64,000 nt of DNA from Methanobacterium sp. ERen5 (GCA_024167805.1 CP099988.1:1930001-1994000); one strand, 5' to 3'. Shown: positions 9,480 through 20,143, numbered from the stretch's first letter. Notes: a model not told the origin generated them from the letters alone. Numbers and translations are program-made.

Positions 9480-9510
9480 TGGGATTTTTATTGGGTTAAT
9501 CTATTTTTTA

Positions 9511-10047
9511 TTAATTTATGACTTTTTTATCCTGTATAGAAACACAAAATTTACAAAGTGCACTTGGATTTTTCATCTGACGCTGTTTCACAGGGCACAG
9601 ATATTTACTATTTTCAAGGTGAAGCACAAATCCTCCGGGAAATCTGGTTCCAAGTGGATGGATGGGTTCTTGGCACACGAAGGTTGTGTAAGTGCTTATG
9701 ATCCTTGCAATTTTAACAAAACATTTTTCTTGATGGGTTCTGGCATTTCTACTCTGTTCATCCAAGAGTTCAAGAAATTCAACAAGATCCATCCTGTTAA
9801 CATCTCCAGGATAATCCTTCTTATCTTCCTTGATCTCCTTCACCCTTGAGAAGAAGGATTTGGAAAATCGTTCTATGTAATCATCTCTGTAGGATTTTGG
9901 CATGTACTGGGCATCATCCCTTAAAAATGATGCAGCAAGCATGATATCCTTGATGTGAATGTTTCCTGCTTCTGATTTAACAACATCCTTAAGTTCATTT
10001 CTACTGAGGTTGACAGTTAAATCAAGTTCTTCAATGGATTTAGCCAT
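9511..10047 (-). CDS. DUF2115 family protein (second of tandem pair)
   Basis: 178 residues of the DUF2115 family, found mostly in methanogens. Conserved blocks are HIKDIMLAASFLRDDAQYMP, TTFVCQEPIHPLGTRFPGGF and the Cys-containing end YLCPVKQRQMKNP then ALCKFCVSIQD. The three Cys near the C-terminus (C-x(n)-CxxC) could bind metal; this is inference. It is a paralog of the next upstream gene, 51 nt away, with closely matching block order. Function unknown. Confidence 0.85.
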   Translation of the reverse strand: MAKSIEELDLTVNLSRNELKDVVKSEAGNIHIKDIMLAASFLRDDAQYMPKSYRDDYIERFSKSFFSRVKEIKEDKKDYPGDVNRMDLVEFLELLDEQSRNARTHQEKCFVKIARIISTYTTFVCQEPIHPLGTRFPGGFVLHLENSKYLCPVKQRQMKNPSALCKFCVSIQDKKVIN

Positions 10048-10098
10048 GGTCTATCACTTAAAAAAATGGGTAAAATTATTTTTCATGAAAATTTTGGT

Positions 10099-10638
10099 TT
10101 AAACAACGTCAGGATCCTGTTCAGCTATACAGAAACCACAGACAGCACCGGGATTATCCTGCTGTTTATCTTTAACAGGACAGTAATAGGTTTTATTCTC
10201 AAACTTAACCTTAAAACCGCCTGGAAATTCTGATCCAACCACGTGAATAGGTTCTTCAAGAACGAAGGTAGTGTAGATGGATATTATCTGGTATATCTTT
10301 GAAAAATTTGGGTCATGGGGCTGATTCCTTAAAAGGTCATTTTCCTGTTCTTCCATAAGTTTCAAGGATTTTTTAAGCTCACCCATATCAACCAACTGTT
10401 GGATGGTGCACTTATCATCCTTAACCTCTTTTATCCTCAGTATAAAACTCTTTAGGTAGGCGTTATGAAATTTTTCCCTGTAACTGGATTGAACATACTT
10501 TCCCTCTTCAAGAAGAAAGTTACAGGCATTCATGATGTCTTTTATATGGATATTTTTGGCTTCTTTTTTCAGTTTTACCAGTAGCTCAACCCTTGTAAGC
10601 TCATCCACATCATCAAAATCTTCAACCCTTAAAATCAT
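10099..10638 (-). CDS. DUF2115 family protein (first of tandem pair)
   Basis: 179 residues from ATG 10638; the frame stays open to 10686, but that extension would overlap hel308 and has no family match. Blocks HIKDIMNACNFLLEEGKYVQ, TTFVLEEPIHVVGSEFPGGF and YYCPVKDKQQDNPGAVCGFC define DUF2115. The terminal Cys pattern is the same as in its paralog downstream. It lies 26 nt after hel308 and is probably in the same transcript. GGAG lies upstream of the ATG. Confidence 0.85.
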   Translation of the reverse strand: MILRVEDFDDVDELTRVELLVKLKKEAKNIHIKDIMNACNFLLEEGKYVQSSYREKFHNAYLKSFILRIKEVKDDKCTIQQLVDMGELKKSLKLMEEQENDLLRNQPHDPNFSKIYQIISIYTTFVLEEPIHVVGSEFPGGFKVKFENKTYYCPVKDKQQDNPGAVCGFCIAEQDPDVV

Positions 10639-10663
10639 GATAATAATTCTCCAATTAATTTGA

Positions 10664-12736
10664 TCATCCGTTACCAAACTTTGCAAGGATAGATTCTGCT
10701 GTTTTAGGTCCTATACCATCAATACGTGTCAATTTTTCAATGGTAACATGTTTTAGATCATCACCGAAAACTTTGACAACGGCCCGGGCTCTTTTCCTTC
10801 CCAATCTTTTAACACTCACAACTAACGGCACCAGATCGGGTTTAACACCGTAATATAATCTCGCAGCTAACATGTCCAGCTGATCTGTACCTGAGTAAAT
10901 ATTTAAAATGTTACAAATATTTCTGAAAAATTTCACGAGTAAAGATGCTTCGTAGGCTGATCTTCTTGTGGAAGCAGCGTAGACATTGAACGCATTTTCA
11001 ATTTCATACTCGTTCCTCTCACCCATCCATTCAAGCATTGTGGCGGCAGTTGCCTCACTCAAACCAATGTCCACCACAAAAATTCCTTCACTGTTTAACC
11101 TGTCCCTCACAGGCTCCTTGGATTTCCGTCCCTTGAAACTTATTAATGGCATATCTGGAGTTTTACTCAACTCGTATACCAATTTAGATGATTCAATCTC
11201 CTCAGAAACAGATGCAAATTCCCTGAGTCTCACAGCAGTTTCAACTGTGTAGTTACTCTTGGCAATGAGCATTCCAAACTCGGTTGTTTTAAGTCCATCT
11301 GGAGTTGGCATGATGATCCTATTTTTCACAAGAAACTCCAGGGCAGTGTTTACTTCGTACTCTATGGAATCTGCACAGAAAGATTCTAAATATTCGTTGT
11401 GTGACATCTGCCAACCATAAAAGGTTTCCAAGAAAAATTTGAAAAGATCTTTGGGTGTTTTTGCGAGTGTTGAAGCCACCTGTGTTATTATCTGTCTGTA
11501 AACAGCATCCTTATTTTCTATTAACTTCGAATTGGTTGGCTCTATTTCCCCATACACGTAGTGATCCTTCAAGTTGTAGGCTTCGTCCACTGTCTTTGCA
11601 ATGAGGTAAGAGTAACCTTCAGTATCGTAACCTGGCCTTCCAGCCCTGCCTGACATCTGTTCATAATCAAACACTGGAATTGGCTGGGGTCCCTGACTGG
11701 TCCACCTTGTGTAGTCCCTTATCACCACATTTTTTGAAGGTAAATTCACTCCGTACATGAGGCTGGGAGTTGCTGTTATCATCAAAAGATTGCCTGCACG
11801 GAATTCATCCTCAATAATTTCCTTCTGTTTATCGAAGAGACCTGCATGATGAAATGCCACTCCATTTTCAATACTCTCTGCAAGTTTCAGACACACAGCT
11901 GTTGGTAGTGAACCCCTCTTCCTAGGAACGTCCAATATTTTTTCACTCACCTCGTGGAACGCCTTTTTTTGTTCTGGTGAAATTTTTCGTTTGACCTTAT
12001 CCGAGGTGTACTTTGCAAGGGATTCTGTGAATCTCCTTGTGGATACAAAGACCAGTGCCTGTGAAGATTCTTTTATGGAAGTGTTTAATATTTTGACTAT
12101 CACGTCATTCTTGTTTTTGGTTTCCATTTCTTCAGTTGTCAACACATCCTTGTAGAGGGGCACTGGTCTGAAGTCGTGTTCAACAACATGTGCATCAAGC
12201 CATGATGATAGATCACCCATGTTTTGAAGGGTTGCTGACAATGCAACGATCCTCATCCCAGGGTTTAACTGTTTAGAACGGGTTATTGCACATTCCATAG
12301 TAGGACCCCTCGAGTACTCTCCAATCATGTGAAATTCATCAACCACCAGAAGATCAACATCGTTTAGGGTGTTCCAGGAAAACCTTGTGATGGCATCGAA
12401 GGATTCAAACACCATAACAGCAAGATCCGATGATGATGGATGTTTACCCACTTTGATACCGTACTTTTCAAATTTCTTAAATTCCTTGACCTTTTCATTT
12501 TGGATCGAAATTAAAGGAACAGCATAAACTGCTTTACCTCCCTTTAATATGGCGGTCAGTGCAGCCATAACTCCCAGAACAGTTTTTCCACTGGCTGTTG
12601 GGATGGCTATGATGTAGTTGGTTTTATCCTCAAGATAACCTGAATCAATAACAGACTGTTGAGCAGGGTTGAACTTCTTGATGTTAGGATAACTTTCCCT
12701 TATGATCTCGTGAACCTTGGTTTCTATAGCATCCAT
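10664..12736 (-). CDS. hel308: ATP-dependent DNA helicase Hel308
   Basis: 690 residues, normal for archaeal Hel308, a 3'-5' superfamily 2 helicase that unwinds lagging strands at stalled forks. Motif I is AIPTASGKTVLG (K51), motif II DEFH, motif III ALSATLQNMG; motif VI is QMSGRAGRPGYDTEG. The ratchet region follows, and the helix-hairpin-helix IEKLTRIDGIGPKTAESILA ends the protein. First gene of a minus-strand group with the two DUF2115 genes; moaC is 28 nt upstream on the same strand. Confidence 0.96.
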   Translation of the reverse strand: MDAIETKVHEIIRESYPNIKKFNPAQQSVIDSGYLEDKTNYIIAIPTASGKTVLGVMAALTAILKGGKAVYAVPLISIQNEKVKEFKKFEKYGIKVGKHPSSSDLAVMVFESFDAITRFSWNTLNDVDLLVVDEFHMIGEYSRGPTMECAITRSKQLNPGMRIVALSATLQNMGDLSSWLDAHVVEHDFRPVPLYKDVLTTEEMETKNKNDVIVKILNTSIKESSQALVFVSTRRFTESLAKYTSDKVKRKISPEQKKAFHEVSEKILDVPRKRGSLPTAVCLKLAESIENGVAFHHAGLFDKQKEIIEDEFRAGNLLMITATPSLMYGVNLPSKNVVIRDYTRWTSQGPQPIPVFDYEQMSGRAGRPGYDTEGYSYLIAKTVDEAYNLKDHYVYGEIEPTNSKLIENKDAVYRQIITQVASTLAKTPKDLFKFFLETFYGWQMSHNEYLESFCADSIEYEVNTALEFLVKNRIIMPTPDGLKTTEFGMLIAKSNYTVETAVRLREFASVSEEIESSKLVYELSKTPDMPLISFKGRKSKEPVRDRLNSEGIFVVDIGLSEATAATMLEWMGERNEYEIENAFNVYAASTRRSAYEASLLVKFFRNICNILNIYSGTDQLDMLAARLYYGVKPDLVPLVVSVKRLGRKRARAVVKVFGDDLKHVTIEKLTRIDGIGPKTAESILAKFGNG

Positions 12737-12764
12737 AAAAATCGTTTTTGTTTATTTTTTAGGT

Positions 12765-13235
12765 TTAATTCTTTATTTTTTCAGTTACCATAATTTCAGA
12801 CATTTTTGTGGAGGGATACTGTCCATTTTTATCCTTCTCAACACTTTTAACCATGTCCCATATTGTTAAAAGTCCCACACTTGCTCCTGTAAGGGCTTCC
12901 ATTTCAACCCCTGTTTTTCCTTCACATTTGACAGTAACCTCTACTTCGATGAATTCAGTATCTACCTGAAAATCAACATCGACACCTGTTATTTTCAGGG
13001 AATGACAGAGGGGAATCAGATGATGGGTAGATTTAACAGCACCAATAGCTGCTATCTGGGCGGTTGTAAGAACATTTCCCTTCTTAATTTCTTCTTTGAC
13101 AATTTTTGCAATGGTAAATTCTTGGAGGTATATCCTTCCTGAGGCTTTAGCAGATCTTTTGGTGATAGCTTTATCTCCAACATCCACCATTCTAACGCCC
13201 TTTTGTGTAACATGAGTAAATTCTTGGTTATCCAT
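12765..13235 (-). CDS. moaC: Cyclic pyranopterin monophosphate synthase MoaC
   Basis: 156 residues from ATG 13235. MoaC converts the MoaA product (3',8-cyclo-GTP) to cyclic pyranopterin phosphate in molybdopterin/tungstopterin synthesis, needed for formylmethanofuran dehydrogenase. Seen: VDVGDKAITKRSAKASGRI, HHLIPLCHSLKITGVD, GKTGVEMEALTGASVGLLTI and WDMVKSVEKD, including the active-site DMVK segment. GGAGATGA is 5 nt before ATG 13235; the longer open frame to 13403 has no family similarity and is not used. Confidence 0.94.
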   Translation of the reverse strand: MDNQEFTHVTQKGVRMVDVGDKAITKRSAKASGRIYLQEFTIAKIVKEEIKKGNVLTTAQIAAIGAVKSTHHLIPLCHSLKITGVDVDFQVDTEFIEVEVTVKCEGKTGVEMEALTGASVGLLTIWDMVKSVEKDKNGQYPSTKMSEIMVTEKIKN

Positions 13236-13505
13236 AAAAAATTCATCTCCATCTCTACATATCCTTGGAATCTGTTTTCTTAAATGAAATATGGAGCTCA
13301 ACGTATTAACATTTTTATAACGATAATTTCCATCTAAAAAAATTTCTAAAAACCAACAGAAAACTAACGACTCTAGATCCAGGTTGAAGATGGGGATGGT
13401 CATGTTAATTGATCTAGATTAGTAGCTGTGATGTGCCTGTCTTTACCATCAACGTATCTGTTAAATCGTTGAACAATTTTAAAAATTAGTAATGAAATTT
13501 ATATT

Positions 13506-14594
13506 TCAGGATTTAGACTGTGAGTTTAAAATATCTCCTTCCATGTTCACTATGGTTACTTCAAAGTCCATGTTGAATTTAGAGGAACAAATTTCTTTCA
13601 TCCTTTTTGCAATGCTGTTAAAGACCTTACTTTTCAATCCATTTTCTTCCAGGACAGTTATCATGTCTTCGGTTGTGGTGGATTTGAATAGTTGCCCAAC
13701 TACTTGTTGATCTGCACCTGAAAGAGCTGCGTGGGATGCAATAATTTCATGTCTTCCATCAGCCACAGAATGTTTGGTGTTGAATATGCCTGCAGATATT
13801 TTGATGAGCTTTCCTGCATGGCCAAGTAACAAGATCTGTTTAACACCATTTTTTGAAGCTTCATCAAGCATGTATCCAACGAAATTTCCCATCTGCACTA
13901 TCTGATCATCTTCGATATCCAGCAGTTGTTTGGCGATTTTTTCCCCAATATTTCCAGGGACAAAAACAAGGTACTCGTAACCTCCTGCAACTGCCACATC
14001 TATCTGACACTTGTAGGATTCTTTGTAGCTTTTTAGATTCATGGAACGTGCAAATCCAGTTGTTCCAAGAATTGAAATACCTCCAACAACTCCTAAACGT
14101 GGATTAAGAGTTCTTTTTGATAGTTCTTTTCCGTTGGGTACGATAATTGTCACTTCAGCACCCTTTCCTTCTGGTATATGGGGCTCAAGATTGGATATTA
14201 TCATCTCCATTGGAGTGGGATTTATCGCTGGGCACCCTACTGGTACTTGTAATCCGGGTTTGGTAACTGTTCCAACACCTTCTCCGCCCTTCACTGTGAT
14301 TCCGGGTTCATTTTTAAGAATAAGTTCAGCCACCACTTCAAGATTTATGGTGACATCTGGATCATCGTATGGGTACTTAACAACTGAAGCTCTTCCAGAA
14401 CAAGAATTTAATTTCTCTGAATGTTTAACATCCAGAATAATTTCTCCAAGTGGTGTGTTGATCTCAACTTCCTTAACTTCACCATTTAAGGAGAAAAGGG
14501 CTGCAAGTGCAGCTGCTGTTGCTGCACTGCCCGTGGTGATTCCATACTCAGATTCCTTAAGATGGTACCTGTCAAGAATTGCCCTATTTTCCAT
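13506..14594 (-). CDS. cbiD: Cobalt-precorrin-5B (C1)-methyltransferase CbiD
   Basis: 362 residues, normal length. CbiD methylates C1 of the corrin ring in the anaerobic cobalamin pathway, needed for the corrinoid of methyltransferase Mtr. The N-terminal YGITTGSAATAAALAALF is diagnostic, followed by the glycine-rich VKGGEGVGTVTKPGLQVPVG and GVVGGISILGTTGFARSM. Thioredoxin is 24 nt upstream on the same strand. Confidence 0.95.
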   Translation of the reverse strand: MENRAILDRYHLKESEYGITTGSAATAAALAALFSLNGEVKEVEINTPLGEIILDVKHSEKLNSCSGRASVVKYPYDDPDVTINLEVVAELILKNEPGITVKGGEGVGTVTKPGLQVPVGCPAINPTPMEMIISNLEPHIPEGKGAEVTIIVPNGKELSKRTLNPRLGVVGGISILGTTGFARSMNLKSYKESYKCQIDVAVAGGYEYLVFVPGNIGEKIAKQLLDIEDDQIVQMGNFVGYMLDEASKNGVKQILLLGHAGKLIKISAGIFNTKHSVADGRHEIIASHAALSGADQQVVGQLFKSTTTEDMITVLEENGLKSKVFNSIAKRMKEICSSKFNMDFEVTIVNMEGDILNSQSKS

Positions 14595-14618
14595 GTTAAT
14601 AAATTATTAAAGCTTATT

Positions 14619-14879
14619 TTAACTTTGGGTTGCTTCTTTGATGGCTTCAATTAGTTCTTCTTTACCTGGAGCTCCAACAAACCTTACAACTCCATTTAAA
14701 GCTATTGCTGGAACTGCCATTAGACCATATTCCCTAGCTTTTTCTTGATCAACCATTATATCAATTTTGTCTACTTCTAAATCCTCTGTCATCTCTTTTT
14801 TAACTTCTTCCACCAGCTGAACAGCCATAGGGCAGTATGGGCATGATGGGGATGTAAATACTTCAACTTTGACTACCAT
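14619..14879 (-). CDS. Thioredoxin/glutaredoxin-like protein
   Basis: 86 residues with the redox motif CPYC (FTSPSCPYCPMAVQ) and the cis-proline segment GLMAVPAIALNG, a small thioredoxin-fold protein of the type known in Methanobacteria (MTH807). It likely reduces disulfides in the cytoplasm. AGAGGTGA lies 4 nt before the ATG. Located between sppA and cbiD on the minus strand, 56 nt after sppA. Confidence 0.93.
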   Translation of the reverse strand: MVVKVEVFTSPSCPYCPMAVQLVEEVKKEMTEDLEVDKIDIMVDQEKAREYGLMAVPAIALNGVVRFVGAPGKEELIEAIKEATQS

Positions 14880-14934
14880 TTTTTCACCTCTAATCTCTAA
14901 ACCATTTTTTTTGCAACTAGTTACATATATACAT

Positions 14935-15873
14935 TCAATAAATCGAAGGTAATTTTAAGTCGTTGTCTGTACCGTTCTTTAAATTGTTTCCAATTCCCAG
15001 TCCAATTGAATATGCAATTCTTGATGACATGCTGTTTAATATATCTAGTAAACCTGAAGATGGATTGATATCGATGGTGTTGTAGCTTCCTGTTATGCCG
15101 CCGAGTTTTGCAGTGGCATCTAAGGCTTGCTTTTCTCCACCTGTATCATTCACAAGTTTCAAATTTTTAGCCTGTGTGCCTGTGTAGATTTTACCCTCTG
15201 CAATAGATTGGGTGTAATTTACAGTAAGATTTCTGTTCACAGCTACAATATCTATGAAATGTGAGTAATCTTCGTTTACCATGCTTTGAAGCATACTTCT
15301 TTCGTTGGATGTTAAGGGCCTGTAATCTGACCCCATGTCTTTGTACTCTCCGGCTTTTATTGAATACTTGTCGATTCCGTTGTTTTGGTAGTACTTTGAC
15401 AGGTCTGTTAATCCCATTATGACTCCTATGCTTCCAACCATGGAGGAAGGGCTTGCAATGATATCATCGGCAGAAGATGCAGCCAAATATGCTCCTGATG
15501 CTCCTGTATCTCCTATCCATACAACAACAGGTTTTTTGCTTTCGTTGATGGCATTCATAATCTCTTCACTGGCAACAGGTGACCCTCCTGGGCTGTTAAT
15601 TTTGATGAGAATTGAACTGACAGTTCCATCAGATTCCGCCTGTTTCAGGGCATCTTTGACATTTTCAGGGGTTACAATTGATTCGCCACCCAATCCTGAT
15701 GATCCATAACCTATTTCTCCTTGTAGGGGTATTATAGCTACGGTGTCTCCATTTGGAGCGGAACTCAGGAAATTTGAACCTCCAAGCAGTGATATCATTG
15801 TTGTTAATAGGATTATCACCAAAAGTGATCCTCCAACTAGAATACCTGTAACGATCTTACTGTTTTTTTTCAT
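14935..15873 (-). CDS. sppA: Signal peptide peptidase SppA (S49 family)
   Basis: 312 residues. One N-terminal membrane anchor (residues 8-30) then a ClpP-like serine protease domain outside the membrane. Seen: INSPGGSPVASEEIMNAI, catalytic Ser in GDTGASGAYLAASSAD, and the lysine region KYSIKAGEYKDMGSDYRPLT of the Ser/Lys dyad. Short, single-domain form typical of archaea. It degrades signal peptides left in the membrane after secretion. Probably the head of the sppA-thioredoxin-cbiD group. Confidence 0.94.
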   Translation of the reverse strand: MKKNSKIVTGILVGGSLLVIILLTTMISLLGGSNFLSSAPNGDTVAIIPLQGEIGYGSSGLGGESIVTPENVKDALKQAESDGTVSSILIKINSPGGSPVASEEIMNAINESKKPVVVWIGDTGASGAYLAASSADDIIASPSSMVGSIGVIMGLTDLSKYYQNNGIDKYSIKAGEYKDMGSDYRPLTSNERSMLQSMVNEDYSHFIDIVAVNRNLTVNYTQSIAEGKIYTGTQAKNLKLVNDTGGEKQALDATAKLGGITGSYNTIDINPSSGLLDILNSMSSRIAYSIGLGIGNNLKNGTDNDLKLPSIY

Positions 15874-16420
15874 TATACCACTCAGAATTTATTGTTCGGT
15901 TTTATTTGTAGTTCATGATTTTTTTGTGGCACTGTGGTACCCTCAGATATACAGTGAATTGATTTTGTTTCAATGATCAAAATTTATTAGACAATATTCT
16001 GTCTATAATTTCTTATATAGCTAATTAATTTCACTGAATAATCCACATATATGGTTTGAATATTCAACTAATCACCTATTTTTGGCATAAAATTAATTTA
16101 AGAATTAATTTAATAATTTCAACAGTTTATAACTAGTTATAATATGGATAAAATTTTTCAGAACCATTATTGGGTCTGGATTTCCAGTACCATGAACATA
16201 ATTGTTATATTTGGTTTGCATAGAAAAATTGTTTATGTATGGGATACTGGTGTTGGTCCTGGTTTTTTTAACCTCAATATTTATATAGCATCCTAATTCT
16301 ATAATATATAAACTGCTTATTTTTTGATTAATGAGTTTTGTTGAATCATTTATGAGTGTTTCTTAATTTGAACTCACAAAAAAGTAGTTTTGATACGAAT
16401 TAATTGTTGGGGTGATGTTT
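15874..16420. other. Divergent intergenic region, promoter of the shikimate/aspartate gene run
   Basis: 547 bp without a credible gene between sppA (minus) and shikimate kinase (plus). TATA-like ATTTATATAG (about 16279-16289) and ATAATATATAAAC (about 16301-16313) could start the long plus-strand run. Direct repeats of AATTAATTTAA lie near 16090-16112. Nothing else seen. Confidence 0.5.
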
Positions 16421-17326
16421 TTGAAAACCATTGCACAGTCTCCGGGTTCAGCAACCATCATAAATGCCATATCAACTGGCTCAGGTTCTGCATTTGGTAT
16501 TAAGTTGTATGTAACGGCCGAAGTTAAATTAACAGAATCAAAATCAACAATTAATTGTAGTACTGATAGAAATGTTGACACCACCCTCATGGAGAAGTGT
16601 GTCAAAAAAGTGCTGGACAAGTTCAAAGAAAACTTTCCAGAACATGAAATTGATACTGGAGTTTCAGTTAAAACAGCTTCAACCCTTCCTGTGGCTTCGG
16701 GTTTAAGTAGTAGCAGTGCCACGTCCAATGCAGTTATCATGGCAACTCATGAGGCTTTGAAAACTAAATATTTAGATGGGCCTGCTGAGGATTATTTGAA
16801 CTCCTATGATCTGATAAATATGGGTGTGGATGCATCGCTTGAGGCTGGAGTAACCATTACAGGAGCATTTGATGATGCGAGTGCTTCTTTTTTCGGTGGT
16901 TACACAGTTACCAACAACGTTAATAGGAAGATTTTCAAGATGGATAAATTGGATGAACAAAATATATTAGTGTTCATGCCTAATAGAAAGTCACTCACTG
17001 CACAATCTGATGTGAGTAGAATGAAACTCATATCACCACAAGTGAAACTAGCTTTTCAGGAAGCTCTTAACGGCAATTTGTACAATGCATTAACTTTAAA
17101 TGGAATTTTATACTCTGCGGCACTGGGGTTCAACCCTAAAATGGCGTTAGATGCCATTGATGCTGGTGCAAGAGCTGCGGGACTTTCTGGAACAGGACCT
17201 TCATTTGTGGCTGTAGCTGGAGATGGAGATATTGACAACATCGCTGATGTTTGGAGTTCTTATCCTGGAGAGATCATTCGCACTGAAGTTGATAACACTG
17301 GTACAAGGGTGATTGGTAGTGGATAA
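16421..17326 (+). CDS. aroK: Shikimate kinase, archaeal GHMP type
   Basis: About 301 residues. Archaea replace bacterial AroK with a GHMP-family kinase that phosphorylates shikimate at O3. Motifs: N-terminal [18 protein letters not shown], the ATP loop [18 protein letters not shown] and the C-terminal [21 protein letters not shown] 16421 is preferred since GGGGTGAT (16409-16416) is just upstream and the start then matches family MK-type N-termini; GTG 16412 lies within the ribosome binding site. Overlaps the chorismate mutase gene by 14 nt, so both are surely co-transcribed. Confidence 0.93.
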   Translation: MKTIAQSPGSATIINAISTGSGSAFGIKLYVTAEVKLTESKSTINCSTDRNVDTTLMEKCVKKVLDKFKENFPEHEIDTGVSVKTASTLPVASGLSSSSATSNAVIMATHEALKTKYLDGPAEDYLNSYDLINMGVDASLEAGVTITGAFDDASASFFGGYTVTNNVNRKIFKMDKLDEQNILVFMPNRKSLTAQSDVSRMKLISPQVKLAFQEALNGNLYNALTLNGILYSAALGFNPKMALDAIDAGARAAGLSGTGPSFVAVAGDGDIDNIADVWSSYPGEIIRTEVDNTGTRVIGSG

Positions 17327-17612
17327 AGAAGAAGCTTCGAGACTGCTTCAAGAATCAAGAACCAAAATTGATGAAATGGATGAATTACTAATTGATCTCG
17401 TTGAAAAAAGAACCTTGCTTGCTCGAGACATAGTAAATGCTAAGCTTGTACTTGGCATTGAAATCGAAGACAAAAAACGGGAAGCATATATCCATGAAAA
17501 GATCAAACAAATAGCAAGGGAAAAAAATATTGACGAAGTTAGTCTTACCAGTATAATAAAAATATTGACTGATATGAGTAAAAAAGAACAAAATAAGATT
17601 TTGAGGAGGTAA
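17313..17612 (+). CDS. Chorismate mutase (AroQ class)
   Basis: 99 residues, all-helical AroQ type: [20 protein letters not shown], then [20 protein letters not shown] with the conserved Arg and Lys residues, and [10 protein letters not shown]. It converts chorismate to prephenate for Phe and Tyr synthesis. Start TTG 17313 (second option GTG 17319) overlaps the end of the shikimate kinase gene by 14 nt. eS17 follows by 5 nt. Confidence 0.93.
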   Translation: MVVDKEEASRLLQESRTKIDEMDELLIDLVEKRTLLARDIVNAKLVLGIEIEDKKREAYIHEKIKQIAREKNIDEVSLTSIIKILTDMSKKEQNKILRR

Positions 17613-17617
17613 TTATT

Positions 17618-17809
17618 ATGGGAAACATAAGAACATCATTTGTAAAGAGAACATCAAAGGAATTAATCGAAACTTACGAGGGTGTATTCACCACTGATTT
17701 TGATGAAAACAAAAAATTGGTTGAAGAGTTCACAACTGTGAGTACCAAACATTTAAGGAACAAAATTGCTGGTTACGTAACCAGGTTAGTTAAACAAGGA
17801 TCAAATTAA
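17618..17809 (+). CDS. rps17e: 30S ribosomal protein eS17
   Basis: 63 residues: [20 protein letters not shown] and [20 protein letters not shown] match archaeal/eukaryotic S17e over its full length. GGAGG lies upstream of ATG 17618 with 7-nt spacing. Part of the plus-strand run shikimate kinase - chorismate mutase - eS17 - lysC, an arrangement I recall for M. thermautotrophicus. Confidence 0.96.
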   Translation: MGNIRTSFVKRTSKELIETYEGVFTTDFDENKKLVEEFTTVSTKHLRNKIAGYVTRLVKQGSN

Positions 17810-17900
17810 AGTTTAAGCAAACCTAACAAAGAAATTTTTATTATTTTTTTTAATTTTGCTTATTCTGATGTTTAGGTTAATTTTTAAAGGTGTGTATTTA

Positions 17901-19120
17901 ATGGAAATAATAGTGGCCAAATTCGGTGGAACTTCGATAGGTAATGGAGATAGAATAAGAAAAGCTGCAGAATCTGTTGTAAAAGAGTATATGAAGGGAA
18001 AAAAGTTGTAGTTGTAGTATCTGCTATTAACAAAACAACGGATGACATCCTCAAGACAGTAGATGATGCCATAGGTGAATCAATAACATCAAAACAGCTG
18101 GCTGATATAGTTTCAATGGGTGAAATTACCAGCGTTAGAATATTCTCATCAACAATAGAATCCCTTGGAGTTAAATCAGAATATATAGACCCTCGTACTG
18201 AGGCCTGGCCTATTATTACCGATAGCAACTATTTGAATGCTGACATCAACTTTGAATTAACTGAAAAGAAGTGCGAAGAGCTCAGAAAAATACTTGATCA
18301 GGGTATTATTCCGGTTCTTTGTGGTTTTGTTGGAAGGGACGAAGATGGAACCATCACCACCCTTGGTCGTGGTGGCAGTGATATAACTGCATTTCTGCTT
18401 GGCCACTGCCTGAAAGCAGAGGAAGTTGTTATTGTAACAGATGTTGGCGGTGTTATGTCAACAGATCCTAACAGACTGCAATCTGCAAAGAAATTGGACA
18501 AGATATCTGTCGAAGAAATGAGGGACCTTGCAACCCATGGGGCTAAGGTTTTACATCCCCATGCCTTGAAGTACAAGGATCCACTAATAAATGCAAAGAT
18601 CATAGGATTTGAGCATGGTGATCTCTCAGCTGCAGGAACTGAAATCATAGGCCCTGCAGGTAACAACATGCTCAAGACAACAGCGTTGAATGTTGAGCCA
18701 ATATCTGTTATTGCAGTTGTTGGAGAGGAAATCCTAACAAAAACAGGTGTTTTGTCTGAATTAACAGATGCACTTGCCAAGAACAGTATCAATATCTATG
18801 GAATATCAACTGGACAGAATTCTGTGACCCTTTTCATAGACAAGTCCCTTGTGGACAGGGCACACAACATCCTCCATGAAGTGGTTGTTGAAAATCAGGA
18901 TCTCAGTTCAATTTCAGTGGGAACAGACATAGCAATGATAACAGTGACAAGTCAAGATTTCATAGACACACCAGGAATAATTACCAGAATTACAGAGCCA
19001 TTACGTAAAAGGAAAATTAACATAGTTGAAATCTCTTCGAGTCAGACATCTGTGGTTGTTTTTGTAGAATGGAAGGATGGTAAAAAAGCATATGAACTTG
19101 TAAGGAGTGTCTTAGAATGA
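17901..19120 (+). CDS. lysC: Aspartate kinase, frameshifted at an A6 run
   Basis: The gene starts at ATG 17901 ([20 protein letters not shown]) but meets a stop after GKKL. Adding one A to the run 17999-18004 gives [20 protein letters not shown] and joins the rest, about 406 codons in total, the normal size. The remainder has the kinase core ([37 protein letters not shown]) and two ACT domains ([20 protein letters not shown] and the [20 protein letters not shown] region) for feedback by lysine or threonine. It makes aspartyl phosphate, the first step to Lys, Thr and Met. Overlaps dapA by 4 nt (ATGA). The break is probably a sequence error because the pathway is essential. Confidence 0.92.
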
Positions 19121-20007
19121 GTTTGAAAGGTACAATAGTTGCCATGGTGACTCCGTTCACCAAAGAAGATGAGGTTGACGAATCTGGTATGCGTGAAAAT
19201 ATTAACTACCTCATTGATAGAGGGGTTGATGGATTACTTGTAGCAGGTACAACCGGCGAATCTGCCACCATAACGCATGATGAGCAGAGGAAGATGATCG
19301 ATATATTGATTGACGAGGTCAATGGAAAGGTCAAAGCAATTGCCGGTGCAGGTAGTAACTCATCTAAAGAAGCTCTTGGACTCGTTCAATACGCAGAAAA
19401 TGCAGGTGCAGATGCTGCCCTGGTTATAACTCCATATTACAACAAACCCCAACAACATGGACTTGTTGAACATTACAAATTTCTAAACGAGAAAACAGAC
19501 ATTCCCAAAATAGTCTACAACGTACCATCCAGAACAGGCACAGACATCGAAGTAGAAACCATTGTTGAAATTGCAAAGTTAGATGGTATAGTCGCAATTA
19601 AAGAGGCTAATCCGGATATGGATAAGGTTTCAGCGACCATTAAAAGATTACAAGAAGAACAGGTCGAAGATTTCATTATAACATCTGGAAATGATAATCT
19701 CACCCTCCCAATGATAGCGTTGGGAGCACAGGGAGTTATTAGTGTAGTTGCAAATGTTGACCCTGCAAGGATGAGTCAGATGGTAAACAAAGCACTAGGT
19801 GGGGATTATGAAGGTGCGAGCAAACTTCACTACGAACTCTACGATCTCATGAAGGTTCTTTTCATAGAATCCAACCCTGTTCCTGCAAAGGATTCACTTA
19901 ACATGATGGGAAGGCCAGCAGGACATGTAAGGTTACCTTTAGCTCCAATGAAGGATGAGAGCACAGTTAAACTTACAGAGGTTCTCAAGGATCTGAAACT
20001 CATCTAA
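19117..20007 (+). CDS. dapA: 4-hydroxy-tetrahydrodipicolinate synthase
   Basis: 296 residues, TIM barrel. Condenses pyruvate with aspartate semialdehyde. The Schiff-base lysine is K162 in [12 protein letters not shown], the catalytic Tyr is Y134 in [10 protein letters not shown], and [10 protein letters not shown] is the substrate loop. Starts inside the lysC stop (ATGA overlap), which implies translational coupling. dapB follows by 136 nt. Confidence 0.97.
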   Translation: MSLKGTIVAMVTPFTKEDEVDESGMRENINYLIDRGVDGLLVAGTTGESATITHDEQRKMIDILIDEVNGKVKAIAGAGSNSSKEALGLVQYAENAGADAALVITPYYNKPQQHGLVEHYKFLNEKTDIPKIVYNVPSRTGTDIEVETIVEIAKLDGIVAIKEANPDMDKVSATIKRLQEEQVEDFIITSGNDNLTLPMIALGAQGVISVVANVDPARMSQMVNKALGGDYEGASKLHYELYDLMKVLFIESNPVPAKDSLNMMGRPAGHVRLPLAPMKDESTVKLTEVLKDLKLI

Positions 20008-20143
20008 GAAATGGGGATCCTTGGATAAAATTATTAGTTTTCAGATATTTTTTGGAAACCAATTTATTTTTTTGTTTATTATTATTCGAGGTTTTTAATG
20101 GAACCATCGAGCTTCTAAATACTCTTGGGAGGGATTTAAGAAA

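Noticed and set aside
12765..13403. Longer MoaC starting at 13403
   Set aside because: The extra 56 residues are unlike MoaC, and GGAGATGA points to ATG 13235.
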